A stretch of 64,000 nucleotides of DNA from Myxococcaceae bacterium (GTDB lineage: Bacteria > Myxococcota > Myxococcia > Myxococcales > Myxococcaceae): positions 124,001 to 188,000 of the forward strand of contig JAEUJQ010000001.1 in NCBI GenBank assembly GCA_016793095.1, given 5' to 3'. The translations under genes were made by a program, and so were the position numbers. This document shows positions 16,948 through 25,385 of this stretch, one piece after another; positions within the stretch are counted from its first letter, which is position 1; each line of letters begins with the position of its first letter. The notes below the pieces were generated by a model that searched no databases, was not told the DNA's origin, and was given only the letters and a program-made list of their open reading frames with translations.

Positions 16948-18507
16948 ATGGGGCTCCTCTCGTTCCTGACACGCCCGATCGTCGCTGGGCAGATCGCGCG
17001 CGTGGCAGAGCGGGAAGGCGTCGAGGCAGCAGTTCGGGCGCTGAGCCTCGCGTCGGACGGCCGCGACCCCGGGCTGTGGCTCGACGTCGCCGACCGGCTG
17101 CTCCGAGCAGATCGCCGGGAAGACGTGGCGCAGCTCCTGCGGTCCGCGCCGGACTGCCCCGAGGTGCTGGCAGCCCGGGCCTCCGTGTCTGGCTCGGCGG
17201 ACGAGGCGACGACGCTGCTCGAGCGCGCTGTCGAGCTTCGGCCGGCAAACGAGGGCACCGCTGCGGCCCTCGCGGCGGAGCTGGTGGCGAAGGACGAACT
17301 GGAGCGCGCGGTGGCGCTCCTCGAGCCGTTCCGCGATGGGCTGAGCGAGCAGTCCGCGCTGATCCTCGGGGAGGCGCTGTTCGGGCTCGAGCGCCACGAA
17401 GACGCCCTCGAGGTGGTGCGCCCTCACGTCCTCGCACACGAAGCCGACGCGCGTTCGATCATGGGCGCGGGGATCTCACGCACCGACGTCGCGCAGCAGC
17501 TCCTCGCTCTGCACAACGAGCTCGTCAGCCTCGTCGCAGGCGACGAGGGGCTGACCGTCGATCTCGCCGCGCGAAGGCAGCTGGACGGGGGCGCGGCGGT
17601 GAACCACAGGCTGCTGGCACGGAGCCTGATGCTCAACCGGCCTCGCCTCGCGCCGACGCTCGAGCTGCGCTCGGTGGAGGCAACGGCGGCGCTGGGCACC
17701 GAGCTCCGGGCCAACGGGAAGGATGAGGCGACCGCGCTCGTGCAGCTCGGGCAGGCTGCGCTGCGCCGCGGCGCGGTGCGTGACGCACGCGAGCTCTTCA
17801 ACCGCGCGCGTGAGCTCGCGCCCGATCACTTCGGCGCGTCGCTCGGCGATGCGGTGTGCCTCGACATCCTCCAGCGTGATCTCGTCTCGAAGGCCGGGTC
17901 TCTGCCGCACCTCACCACCCCGCCCGCGATCGAGGCGGTCGTGCCGGACTGGGCGGCGCTGACGCCCCTCGAGCGGCGGGTGGTGGTCGCGTCGATTGAG
18001 CCGCTCGAGTGGATGCTGCCGGTGCTGGCGGCCCAGGGGTGCCGGGTGCGGGTGTTGCCGCTTGACGTGAGGCCAGTCGATCTGCCCGAGCTCGCTGAGC
18101 TGTCCGGCACGAGGGTCGACGGAGATCATCGCTCGTGGGAAGGCATCGAAGGCCTCGCGTCGTCGACGCTGGCGGTCGTGAAGGTCGAGACGCTCTGCGA
18201 CGTGACGCCGAACGGCTGGACCTTCGGCCACGAGTTCGCGCACCTGTGCGAGCTGCGGCTGCCGGCGGCGGTCCGCGGCCGGCTCGATGCCCTGTACGAA
18301 CGGGCCCTCGACGCCGAGTACGCGTTCGAACAGTACGCGCTGCAGAACGTGCATGAGTTCTTCGCGGTGAACTACCAGCACGCGCTGTGCGAGCGGTACG
18401 GCATCGCGCTCGAGCGCGAGCACGACGATGAGGGGCTGCTCGCGGAGGCGATCCGCCTCTTCGCCCCGCCCACCCAGGCCTGGCCGGCTTCCAATCGGAT
18501 CGCCTGA
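16948..18507 (+). CDS. TPR-repeat protein with a C-terminal HExxH metallopeptidase-like domain
   Basis: 519 residues, starting 8 bases after the ligase stop with GAGGGCGGG as ribosome-binding site, so probably co-transcribed with the ligase. Residues about 40-310 are TPR-like helical repeats (for example GQAALRRGAVRDARELFNRA). The C-terminal domain carries HEFAH at 428-432 (GHEFAHLCE) and, 37 residues on, NVHEFFAVNYQH with Glu470. An HExxH plus a later Glu resembles gluzincins of the anthrax lethal-factor/MtfA type, which use two His and a Glu to hold zinc. There is no signal peptide, so it is presumably cytoplasmic. A possible role is proteolysis near the ligase system. Peptidase activity is inferred. 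Confidence 0.75.
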   Translation: MGLLSFLTRPIVAGQIARVAEREGVEAAVRALSLASDGRDPGLWLDVADRLLRADRREDVAQLLRSAPDCPEVLAARASVSGSADEATTLLERAVELRPANEGTAAALAAELVAKDELERAVALLEPFRDGLSEQSALILGEALFGLERHEDALEVVRPHVLAHEADARSIMGAGISRTDVAQQLLALHNELVSLVAGDEGLTVDLAARRQLDGGAAVNHRLLARSLMLNRPRLAPTLELRSVEATAALGTELRANGKDEATALVQLGQAALRRGAVRDARELFNRARELAPDHFGASLGDAVCLDILQRDLVSKAGSLPHLTTPPAIEAVVPDWAALTPLERRVVVASIEPLEWMLPVLAAQGCRVRVLPLDVRPVDLPELAELSGTRVDGDHRSWEGIEGLASSTLAVVKVETLCDVTPNGWTFGHEFAHLCELRLPAAVRGRLDALYERALDAEYAFEQYALQNVHEFFAVNYQHALCERYGIALEREHDDEGLLAEAIRLFAPPTQAWPASNRIA

Positions 18508-18535
18508 GTCGCAGCCGGTGCTCGTCCGCGAAGAA

Positions 18536-18620
18536 CTCGTCATTGCGAACAAGGCGCCGGGGAAGCTGAAGGCGGAGCTGCCGCATCGACGAGAAGGCGT
18601 TCGTCAAGCTGGTGAGCTGA
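18536..18620 (+). pseudogene. Relic of a duplicated DNA ligase 3' end
   Basis: Two short blocks match the ligase gene. Bases 18536-18583 match 16412-16459 (42 of 48 identical; encodes LVIANKAPGKLKAELP against LVIANKVLGNLKAQLP). Bases 18583-18620 match 16902-16939 (37 of 38 identical; encodes IDEKAFVKLVS then stop). The roughly 440 bases between them in the ligase gene are missing, and the join shifts the frame. The remnant follows the TPR/HExxH gene, so a ligase-TPR unit was probably duplicated in tandem and then collapsed. Its last 17 bases also encode the C-terminus of the opposite-strand hydrolase. Confidence 0.9.
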
Positions 18621-19542
18621 GGCCGGGCACCCTCGCCTCGAGCCACGCGAGCAGGTCGGCCGTCACCTGCTCCCGGTTCGTCTCGTTCAGCGCCTCGTGC
18701 CGTGCGCCTTCGTAGAAGCGATGGGTCACGTCCGAGAGCCCGGCGGCCCGGTACGCGCCGAGCAACTGCGTGAGGCTCTTCGTGCGATCGCTCGCGGGAT
18801 CGTCGGCGCCGGCGAACACGTAGACAGGCAGCGACTTCGGGATGCGGGCCTGGCGCTCGGGCTGCGCGATGCCCGTCAGCAGCTCGAGCAGCTCGGTCCA
18901 CAGCTGCGTCGACGCCTCGAAGCCGCAGAGCGGATCGGCGACGTACTTGTCCACCTCGGCGCGGTCTCGTGAGAGCCACTCGAAGTTGGTGGGCCCCGAC
19001 GCCTTGAACGGCTTGTTGAAGCCGTCGAAGCCGAGCGCCTTGAGCAGCGCGCTGCGCCCCCGCTCCCCGAGGCGCCAGCGCTCGAAGCGCGCGAGGTACT
19101 GCCCCACCACCGCGAGCGCGTTGGGCTTGCCCGTCGAGCCTGAAAGCACCACGGCGTCGAGCTCGGCGCCCCGCCCGATCATGAGCTCCTGCGCGAAGAA
19201 CGAGCCCATCGAGTGGCCGAAGAGCACGAACGGCAGCCCGGCGTGCTCGCGCTTCACGAAGGCGATCAGCTCCTCGAGATCCTGCACCACGCGGCCGAGC
19301 CCGCCATCGAAGAAGCCGAGCGCGTCGGGGCCTGCGGTCTGCCCATGCCCACGCAGATCGAGCGCGTACACGGCGACGTGCTTCGTGGTCAGCGCCTCGG
19401 CGACCCGGACGTAGCGGGCGCTGTGCTCGGCGAGCCCGTGGACGACGAGCATCGCGGCGCGCGGCGTCGCCCGGGGCAGGAGGCGGCGCACGAAGAGCGC
19501 CTTGCCGTCGCTGGCGGTGTGCCGGAGATCGGTCGGGATCAT
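18604..19542 (-). CDS. Alpha/beta hydrolase, monoacylglycerol lipase/lysophospholipase type
   Basis: 312 residues from the ATG at 19542 (GGACAGG upstream; an upstream GTG at 19560 is less likely). It has the serine aminopeptidase S33/lysophospholipase layout: oxyanion region VVHGLAEHSARY, LDLRGHGQT, nucleophile elbow GHSMGS, acid FAGADDPAS and base His in GARHEALNE. This family hydrolyses monoacylglycerols or related esters in the cytoplasm. The natural substrate is unknown. The last codons are encoded by DNA that is, on the other strand, the ligase 3' relic (18583-18620), so the C-terminus was probably acquired from it. It is convergent with the ligase-TPR genes. Confidence 0.85.
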   Translation of the reverse strand: MIPTDLRHTASDGKALFVRRLLPRATPRAAMLVVHGLAEHSARYVRVAEALTTKHVAVYALDLRGHGQTAGPDALGFFDGGLGRVVQDLEELIAFVKREHAGLPFVLFGHSMGSFFAQELMIGRGAELDAVVLSGSTGKPNALAVVGQYLARFERWRLGERGRSALLKALGFDGFNKPFKASGPTNFEWLSRDRAEVDKYVADPLCGFEASTQLWTELLELLTGIAQPERQARIPKSLPVYVFAGADDPASDRTKSLTQLLGAYRAAGLSDVTHRFYEGARHEALNETNREQVTADLLAWLEARVPGLSSPA

Positions 19543-19617
19543 GCGACCTGTCCAGCGCACCTCTGCGCCCGCGTCAACGGCGTCCGCCTGAAGGAGTCCA
19601 GGCTCTGGCGTCCACCG

Positions 19618-20115
19618 TCACGACATCAGCGCCATCAGCACGATGTCGTCGTACCTGCCGTCCAGGAACCTCGCCCGTCGCTTCACGCCCTCGGTCACGA
19701 AGCCGAGCCGCTCGTAGAGCGCGCACCCGGCGGTGTTCGAGGCGAAGACTTCGAGCTCGATGCGCTCGACCCCTCGCTCCCGCACGGCGCCGATCGACGC
19801 CTCGGCGAGCCGTCGTCCCAGCCCGAGTCCCCGAGCGTGCGCAGCGAGCCCCATGCCGAGAGACCCGACGTGCGTGAACCCGGGGCGTTGCCAGCGCGCG
19901 ACGTCGCACCAGCCCACGACGTGGCCGGCCTCGTCGAGCGCGAGGTGCTGGGCTCCCGTCTGCAGCAGCTTCCGGATGAACGTGCGCGTCTCCTCGAGCG
20001 GAGGAGCCTCGAGCAGCGCGAGGTATCGACGCTCGCGCGCCACCGCGTCGAGGACGGCGTGAAAGCCCTCGATCCGGTCCTCTGTCGTGGGGACGATGCG
20101 GTACGCGTCGGACAT
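19618..20115 (-). CDS. GNAT-family N-acetyltransferase
   Basis: 165 residues from the ATG at 20115 (an upstream in-frame start would add 14 unlike residues). The acetyl-CoA-binding motif A is SLGMGLAAHARGLGLGRR, matching Q/RxxGxG/A. The following ASNTAGCALYERLGFVTEG is the usual motif B region, where Tyr often acts as general acid. This family acetylates amines of small molecules or proteins; the substrate cannot be told. It lies 75 bases upstream of the hydrolase gene on the same strand and could be co-transcribed. No distinct promoter is visible in the 171 bases upstream, which otherwise hold only a G-run at 20269. Confidence 0.85.
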   Translation of the reverse strand: MSDAYRIVPTTEDRIEGFHAVLDAVARERRYLALLEAPPLEETRTFIRKLLQTGAQHLALDEAGHVVGWCDVARWQRPGFTHVGSLGMGLAAHARGLGLGRRLAEASIGAVRERGVERIELEVFASNTAGCALYERLGFVTEGVKRRARFLDGRYDDIVLMALMS

Positions 20116-20286
20116 CGCGTCATCGTACCACCCGGGCCGCAAGCCCCGAGATCGCACTCGGGCAGCAGGTACCTTTGCCAGAAGTCGCCGTCGGCACCGA
20201 AGACGCCCGGACGCTCATCGCGCGTCTGGAGGTCCTCGAGACGAACAAGGGGCGCGTGTCGGTGAGCGGGGGGGGCCTGGTGGACA

Positions 20287-21687
20287 TCACCGGCGTCGGC
20301 GCAAGGCGAAGAGCAGGAAGGCCAGCAGCGGGCTCCCTGACACCGCGGAACAGCCCTGCGCCGGCGGCGTCATCGGGTTGTCCAGCACGACCTCGAGCGC
20401 GCGCTCGCCACGATTCCCCGCCGCGTCGAAGGCCACCACTGTCAGCGTCGCCGGCCCGCTCGGGTACGCCGCGGTGTCGATGGCGACACGCCACGGCGGT
20501 GCCGTGGCGCTCCCGGCCGACGCGCCGTTCACCAGCACCTCGACCTTCGTCACGCCGACGTCGTCGGTCGCCTCCACGCCGATCGTCACCTTCCCGGCGA
20601 GCCGCTCCCCTGCCGCGGGGGCGCTCATGGAGACCACCGGCGGGCTTTGATCGACGAGCATCACCTTCTCGACGACGCGCACCGAGCCGGCGCCCGAGCG
20701 CCCCATCGAGATCGCCTGCACCACGTGCGGCCCGCCGAGGCTCCGCGCGGTGTAGAGGCCCGCGGAGTTGATCGTCCCTCCGCCGGTCACGCTCCAGGTG
20801 AACGTCGCCGGCGTCGTCATGGAGCCGCCGAACTGATCGAGCGCGCGCGCGGTGAACTGCAGCGTGCGCCCAGGCTCCACCTGCCCCTGCTGCGGCGTCA
20901 CCGAGATCGACGCCATGCCCGCCAGCACCGGCACCCGCACCGTCGACGCCGCCGCCTGGCCCTGCGCGTCGGTGGCGATCACCCGGAGGACATGATCGCC
21001 CGCCCGCGAGAACGTCGCCGTCGTCTGCTTCGCGGCGTTGCTGCCGTTGGGGGAGAACGTCACCGCGCCGGGGCCGCTCTCCATGCTCCAGGTGTACGTG
21101 AGCGCCGTCTCGGGCTGATCGTCGGCCCCCAGCACCGCCAGGCGCGCCGTCGTCCCCGAGACCGTCGCCGGCATCGACGAGGCCTCCGTCGCGATGCGTG
21201 GCGCCGTGCTGCCGCCCGTCACCTGGACCTGCAGCGTCGTCATGGCGGCGCGATCGCCCGAGGTGCTGCCGTTGCCGTTGCACGAGTTGCCCGCCGCGAA
21301 GAGCCGCACCGGCCCCGCGAAGTTCGGCGCCAGCACACGGAACGAGAACGTCGCCCGGCCGCCGCTGAAGGCCTTCGGCGCCGAGTGGTGCACCTCGTTG
21401 CTGAAGCTCACCGAGTCGCCCGCGACCGCCAGCAGCTGCGCCGCGGGCACGTCCACCGCCACGTTCATGCCCGCCCGCGAGCCCGCGCCGCCGGAGATCG
21501 AGACCTGGTACGTCCCCGTCTGCCCCGCCTGCAACGTCGAGGGGCCCGTGATCGCGACCGTCGGCGTCGCGCCGCCCGTGTGGCAGTTGTTGCACGACTC
21601 CGCGCCCTTGCCGCTGTAGCCCACCACGCCGAGCTGGTTGGCGAGGCACGGCAGGGACACGAGGAGGATCGGAAGCGAAGCGCGCAC
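20287..21687 (-). CDS. MXAN_6652-like MYXO-CTERM-anchored protein with a CNNCH motif
   Basis: 466 residues from a GTG start preceded by GGGGAAGG. A signal peptide leads to a mature N-terminus with the motif CNNCH at about residues 32-36, which resembles a c-type heme site (CxxCH). Several Ig-like or cadherin-like beta-sandwich domains follow (for example TARALDQFGGSMTTPATF and VEATDDVGVTKVEVLVNG). The C-terminus is GCSAVSGSPLLAFLLFALRRRR-like: a Gly-Cys pair, a hydrophobic segment and an Arg cluster, which is the MYXO-CTERM sorting signal of Myxococcota. Such proteins are exported and anchored at the cell surface. The role is unknown. This gene is the clearest taxonomic marker of the window. 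Confidence 0.85.
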   Translation of the reverse strand: MRASLPILLVSLPCLANQLGVVGYSGKGAESCNNCHTGGATPTVAITGPSTLQAGQTGTYQVSISGGAGSRAGMNVAVDVPAAQLLAVAGDSVSFSNEVHHSAPKAFSGGRATFSFRVLAPNFAGPVRLFAAGNSCNGNGSTSGDRAAMTTLQVQVTGGSTAPRIATEASSMPATVSGTTARLAVLGADDQPETALTYTWSMESGPGAVTFSPNGSNAAKQTTATFSRAGDHVLRVIATDAQGQAAASTVRVPVLAGMASISVTPQQGQVEPGRTLQFTARALDQFGGSMTTPATFTWSVTGGGTINSAGLYTARSLGGPHVVQAISMGRSGAGSVRVVEKVMLVDQSPPVVSMSAPAAGERLAGKVTIGVEATDDVGVTKVEVLVNGASAGSATAPPWRVAIDTAAYPSGPATLTVVAFDAAGNRGERALEVVLDNPMTPPAQGCSAVSGSPLLAFLLFALRRRR

Positions 21688-21703
21688 GGCCTTCCCCTGA
21701 GCA

Positions 21704-21720
21704 GCCGATGTGCCATCGGC
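21704..21720 (-). promoter_or_regulatory. Hairpin in the leader of the MYXO-CTERM gene
   Basis: A perfect 7-bp inverted repeat, GCCGATG/CATCGGC with a 3-base loop, lies 16 bases before the GTG start at 21687, next to the ribosome-binding site. It could act in translation control or be a protein-binding site. No known riboswitch class was recognised. Confidence 0.3.
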
Positions 21721-21906
21721 GACTCACCCCGAACCCTCCTGAACGACTTGAGGTCGATCATGGGTGTCTTCTCCAGTGCTCACGCGCGGGCGTCGCAGTG
21801 TGCCGCGCGGGTGGCACAAGCGCTCGTCATCACTGAACGTGAGATCAAGGTGAGGTTCTGGAGTTCGCCACTTCGCGCCGACTGTGACGCCTCAACCGAC
21901 CAAGGC

Positions 21907-23730
21907 TCAGCCAAGCGCGCGCGCCGGGGCCGGCGGGGCACACACCTGCACCCGTGCGACCAGTATGGGCGCGTCGACGCCCTTGAGGCGCGCCGGGTAG
22001 CGCTCGGCGATCTGTTCAACGGCGAGGCACCCACTGGCGACGGCCTCTTCGGCGACGGCCTCGGCCACCACGAGCTGCCCGGCCTTCGCCTCGTTCTGCA
22101 GCCGCGCGGCCACGTTCACCGTCTGCCCGAAGTAGTCGAGCACCTTGTTCGCCGTGGCGACGAAGCCCGAGCCCCCGTGCACGCCGACCTTCAGCGAGGT
22201 GCGGCCGCCCAGCGCATCGCCGAGGCGGAAGGTCTCGAAGTCCAGCAGCATGTCTCGCGCGCCGGCCACCGCGGCGAGCTCGTCGGGGAACACCGCCATC
22301 ACCGCGTCGCCCATCGTCTTCACCACGGCGCCGCTGTGCCGTTCGATGGCCCGGGTGAGCACCTCGAAGTGCGCCTGCACGAAGCGGAACGCCTCGGCGT
22401 CTCCGGCGTGGGTGTAGAGATCGGTCGAGCCCACCAGATCCGAGAAGACGAGCGCCACCCGCTGGGCCTGCAGCGACAGCCCGGGCCGCAGCACCTGGGC
22501 CGAGAACTCCCGTCGGAACAGCGGCAGCATCGTCACATCGCGTGCGGTCGCAGCGAGGTTCGTCCACTCGGAGCGCTCGAGCTTGACGTGACGCTCGGCA
22601 GCGTCACGCGCCGGGACCGCGATCGTCCCGGTGGGCGCGACGGTGATCTTCTCGGGCCACGGCCCCTCGGGCAGCTCGATGGACGACGCCGCGCCGGGCT
22701 CCGACTGCACCAGCGCCACTGCGCCCCCACGAAGGAACAGCCGGAACAGCCCCACCTCGTCAGGCACCCGCACCACCGCCTTGCCCATCGGCGACGGCGG
22801 GAGGACGGCCTGGCTCACCACGTGCGGCACGCGGGCCGGGCTGCCGACGCAGAACGGGCCCACCTCGACCTGCCGAATGGCCTCGAGCGGACGGAAGGTC
22901 GCCTCGAGGGACCGATCGAGCTCGAGCCCGAAGCCGATCTCGCAGAGCTGACACGCTCCGTGCGTCGAGAGATCGCCCAGCGAATCCGCTGCGCCCGCAC
23001 CGGTGCGACAGCTCGGGCAGACCAGCTCCCACCGGAGCTGCAGCAGGCCGGCCCGCACCGAGAGCAGACAGGCTGAGAGCAGCTCCCGGCGGCCCACTTT
23101 CCACTCGTCGGCCAGCTCGTACGGCCGGATCCGCATCACCCGGTCGTCGCTCGCGTTCGCCACCAGGTGGACGAGGCGCGGCCCCAGCAGCCCGCCGCCG
23201 GCCTTCTCGAGCGCCGCGGCCGCCCGCTGGAGCCGCTCCACGTTGACCGGGCGGGTGGGCGGCAGCACCGGGGAGCGCCCGCTGCGAACGAGGGACTCGT
23301 CGAGCGAGGTGATGGCCGAGACCAGCTTGTTGAGCGTCGTCGCCGCCGAGAGGCGCACCACGGGTCCCAGCAGGCCGCTGCGAGGCCACAGGGTAAGCCG
23401 CACGCGGACGCTCGAGTTCACGCCACGGGGCTCGGTGAAGTAGCCGATGTCGAGGCGCTCCACAGGGCCCGACACCATGTCGCGGCGCACGGTGAGCGAG
23501 CGCATGAACTCGAACTCGAAGGGCCGCTCGGTCCATGTCACCTCGAAGCCGCCCAGGCGCGTCTTGACGAGGTACCGGGCCGCGCTTCCGGCTGAGGACG
23601 CCGCCTCGACCTTGAGGCGTTCGTTGCCCATTGCCCGGTTCAGCCAGTCGGTGTCCGACAGGCCCTTCCAGATGGCGCACACGTCGCTTTCGCACGTCAC
23701 CACCTGCTCGAGCACGATCTCACGCACCAC
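21907..23730 (-). CDS. Class III adenylate/guanylate cyclase with an N-terminal SRPBCC-like domain (DUF5939 type)
   Basis: 607 residues from a GTG start with GGAGGGTG upstream. Residues about 1-190 resemble the START/SRPBCC-like fold found before cyclase domains in proteins annotated DUF5939 (opening WKGLSDTDWLNRAMGN). The middle has a possible zinc-binding segment (CPSCRTGAG ... CQLCEIG). The cyclase domain is about 430-595: ALVFSDLVGSTDLYTHAGD carries the first metal-binding Asp, GAVVKTMGDAVMAVFPDE the second, and LDYFGQTVNVAARLQ the transition-state Asn/Arg. Cyclic AMP or GMP from the nucleoside triphosphate is the expected product. There are no membrane segments. It is divergent from the MerR-TPR gene with 196 bases between, likely holding both promoters. 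Confidence 0.9.
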   Translation of the reverse strand: MVREIVLEQVVTCESDVCAIWKGLSDTDWLNRAMGNERLKVEAASSAGSAARYLVKTRLGGFEVTWTERPFEFEFMRSLTVRRDMVSGPVERLDIGYFTEPRGVNSSVRVRLTLWPRSGLLGPVVRLSAATTLNKLVSAITSLDESLVRSGRSPVLPPTRPVNVERLQRAAAALEKAGGGLLGPRLVHLVANASDDRVMRIRPYELADEWKVGRRELLSACLLSVRAGLLQLRWELVCPSCRTGAGAADSLGDLSTHGACQLCEIGFGLELDRSLEATFRPLEAIRQVEVGPFCVGSPARVPHVVSQAVLPPSPMGKAVVRVPDEVGLFRLFLRGGAVALVQSEPGAASSIELPEGPWPEKITVAPTGTIAVPARDAAERHVKLERSEWTNLAATARDVTMLPLFRREFSAQVLRPGLSLQAQRVALVFSDLVGSTDLYTHAGDAEAFRFVQAHFEVLTRAIERHSGAVVKTMGDAVMAVFPDELAAVAGARDMLLDFETFRLGDALGGRTSLKVGVHGGSGFVATANKVLDYFGQTVNVAARLQNEAKAGQLVVAEAVAEEAVASGCLAVEQIAERYPARLKGVDAPILVARVQVCAPPAPARALG

Positions 23731-23926
23731 GTTTCACCCTCCGTCACCCATCACGCCCTGGATTGCGATGACGTCAACGGCCGGCAAGGCGGTCAGGTTA
23801 CTCCGACCGCAGAGGTACGCCAGCGACCCACCAGAGCCTCTTCGTGCCGCCGGCGGTGCCGCCTGCCCCGCGACCCAGGTCCCCGTCATCATTGGATGTC
23901 AGGGTCACCTGCTACGACTTCAGGTC

Positions 23927-24718
23927 ATGAAGCAGGCGTACTCGATGAAAGAGGTGGCGGGGCTGCTCGGCTGCACCGGCGAGGCTGCGCGAAAGCTCGC
24001 GGAGCTGGTGTGGGGCGCGCCGCGTGACGTCTTCACGTTCCAGGATCTCGTGCTGCTGCGAACGGCGAAGGCGCTGCTCGAGCGTCGCGTCTCCCGCAGC
24101 CGCATCGCGCGGGCCCTCGAGCGCTGCCGGCAGCAGCTCGCCACCGAGCGGCCGCTCTCGTCGGTCGCGCTGCAGCAGGAGGGCGCCGAGCTCGTGGTCG
24201 GTGACGGCCCCGCGCGGTGGAACGCAGAGACCGGCCAGGCCCTGCTCGATTTCCATCAGCCGGTCCGCGCGGCCACCTGGCTCAAGGCGCCGGCCCAGCG
24301 TGACGCCGACTCCCTCTTCGCGCGCGGCGTCGCCCTCGAGCAGGACGACGCTGCCGACGCGCTCGCCTCGTATTCGGAGGCGGTGGCCGTCAACCCGCTC
24401 CACGCCGACGCGCACGTCAACCTGGGGCGACTCCTGCACCAGCGCGGCGAGCTCAAAGAGGCCGAGGCCCACTACACCGCCGCCCTCGTCGCCCGCCCCG
24501 ACGACGTCACGGCCCACTTCAACCTCGCCGTGGTGACCGACGATCAGGGCCGCATTGACGACGCCATCACGCGCTACCAGGAGACGATCGAGCTCGATCC
24601 CTCCTGCGTCGACGCGTACTTCAACCTCGCGCGCCTCTACGAGCGGAAGGGCGAGAAGATCGCGGCGATCCGCCACCTCAAGGACTACCGCCGTCTCTCC
24701 CAACAGGCGCCGGCCTGA
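23927..24718 (+). CDS. MerR-like DNA-binding protein fused to TPR repeats
   Basis: 263 residues from the ATG at 23927. The first 75 residues form a MerR-type winged helix (YSMKEVAGLLGCTGEAARKL, then FTFQDLVLLRTAKALLERRV). In canonical MerR this is followed by a dimerisation helix and effector domain. Here it is followed by a beta segment and three to four TPR units (SLFARGVALEQDDAADALAS, AHVNLGRLLHQRGELKEAEA, AYFNLARLYERKGEKIAAI). It is probably a transcription regulator that senses protein partners through the TPRs. The target is unknown, and the divergent cyclase gene is a plausible one. No strong ribosome-binding site is seen (AGG only). Confidence 0.85.
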   Translation: MKQAYSMKEVAGLLGCTGEAARKLAELVWGAPRDVFTFQDLVLLRTAKALLERRVSRSRIARALERCRQQLATERPLSSVALQQEGAELVVGDGPARWNAETGQALLDFHQPVRAATWLKAPAQRDADSLFARGVALEQDDAADALASYSEAVAVNPLHADAHVNLGRLLHQRGELKEAEAHYTAALVARPDDVTAHFNLAVVTDDQGRIDDAITRYQETIELDPSCVDAYFNLARLYERKGEKIAAIRHLKDYRRLSQQAPA

Positions 24719-24923
24719 GGTCGAGCGCACCTCCGGCTCGAGCAGGCGCCTCTCCCAACGGCCGACAGCCTGGGTCCAGCACGTCCGGCCGAGCATCGGC
24801 GCGCAGTCCCCGATCACGTCGGCCGCTCCACAACCAGGGCTCCAGGGTCTCAGACCACGTGAACTCGCGCGCCCGGGCTCAACGGCCAGGGCCACTCGCT
24901 CCGTCGTTCGAACTGCCCACGGC

Positions 24924-25289
24924 TCAGCGGGTGGGATCACTCGCGCTCGGCCGCAGGCACACCGACACCGAGCCCCCATCAGAGGCGGGGATCGTGCTGT
25001 CGCAGCGCATCTGCCCGCGGGACGAGACGGGGCAGGCGCCGTTCGCGCAGGCCAGCGAGCAGTACCCCTGAGGCGCGCCGCCATCGACCGCCTCGAGCTC
25101 GGTCACGCAGATCTGCTGCTCGCACTCCGGTGAGCCGAACTGAATGAGCCGGCGGTTGGTGGCTCCAGGGGCGGCGGGCGCCAGGACCGCGCACTTCCCG
25201 TCCGTACCGCGCGGACAACAGGGTGAGTCGACGTCACGCGCGCACGCGGCGAGGTCGACTGCGAGCACCACCAGGATGACCGGCCTCAT
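24924..25289 (-). CDS. Small Cys-rich lipoprotein, CglC-like
   Basis: 121 residues from the ATG at 25289. The signal ends in a lipobox (VDLAAC). The mature part is rich in Cys (CCPRGTDGKC, FGSPECEQQICV, GYCSLACANGACPV), with about nine Cys that could form disulphides. The FG-x-x-EC-x-x-x-x-CV pattern recalls the myxobacterial adventurous-gliding lipoprotein CglC as I remember it, but I cannot verify this. It is divergent from mutY with 96 bases between. Expected location is the outer membrane or periplasm. The 205 bases beyond its stop show nothing recognisable. Confidence 0.55.
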   Translation of the reverse strand: MRPVILVVLAVDLAACARDVDSPCCPRGTDGKCAVLAPAAPGATNRRLIQFGSPECEQQICVTELEAVDGGAPQGYCSLACANGACPVSSRGQMRCDSTIPASDGGSVSVCLRPSASDPTR

Positions 25290-25385
25290 CGCGACGAAGA
25301 CGAGCACGTTCCTCTCCCGACCTCAACCACGGCTCCCAGCGCGACGTCCTTGTCGGCGAGCCAGCCATCTGCTCTGTCCACCTCG

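Noticed and set aside
14960-17437. Long minus-strand open frame over the DNA ligase.
   Set aside because: It is antisense to the ligase and TPR genes, with no domain match.
20116-20286. Small plus-strand frame before the MYXO-CTERM gene's end, starting MPEVAVGTEDART.
   Set aside because: It continues only as the antisense of the adjacent gene, with no ribosome-binding site or homology sign.
21688-21906. Possible cyclic di-GMP riboswitch or small gene between the cyclase end and the MYXO-CTERM start.
   Set aside because: No conserved riboswitch core was seen and no good frame; only the short 7-bp hairpin is present.
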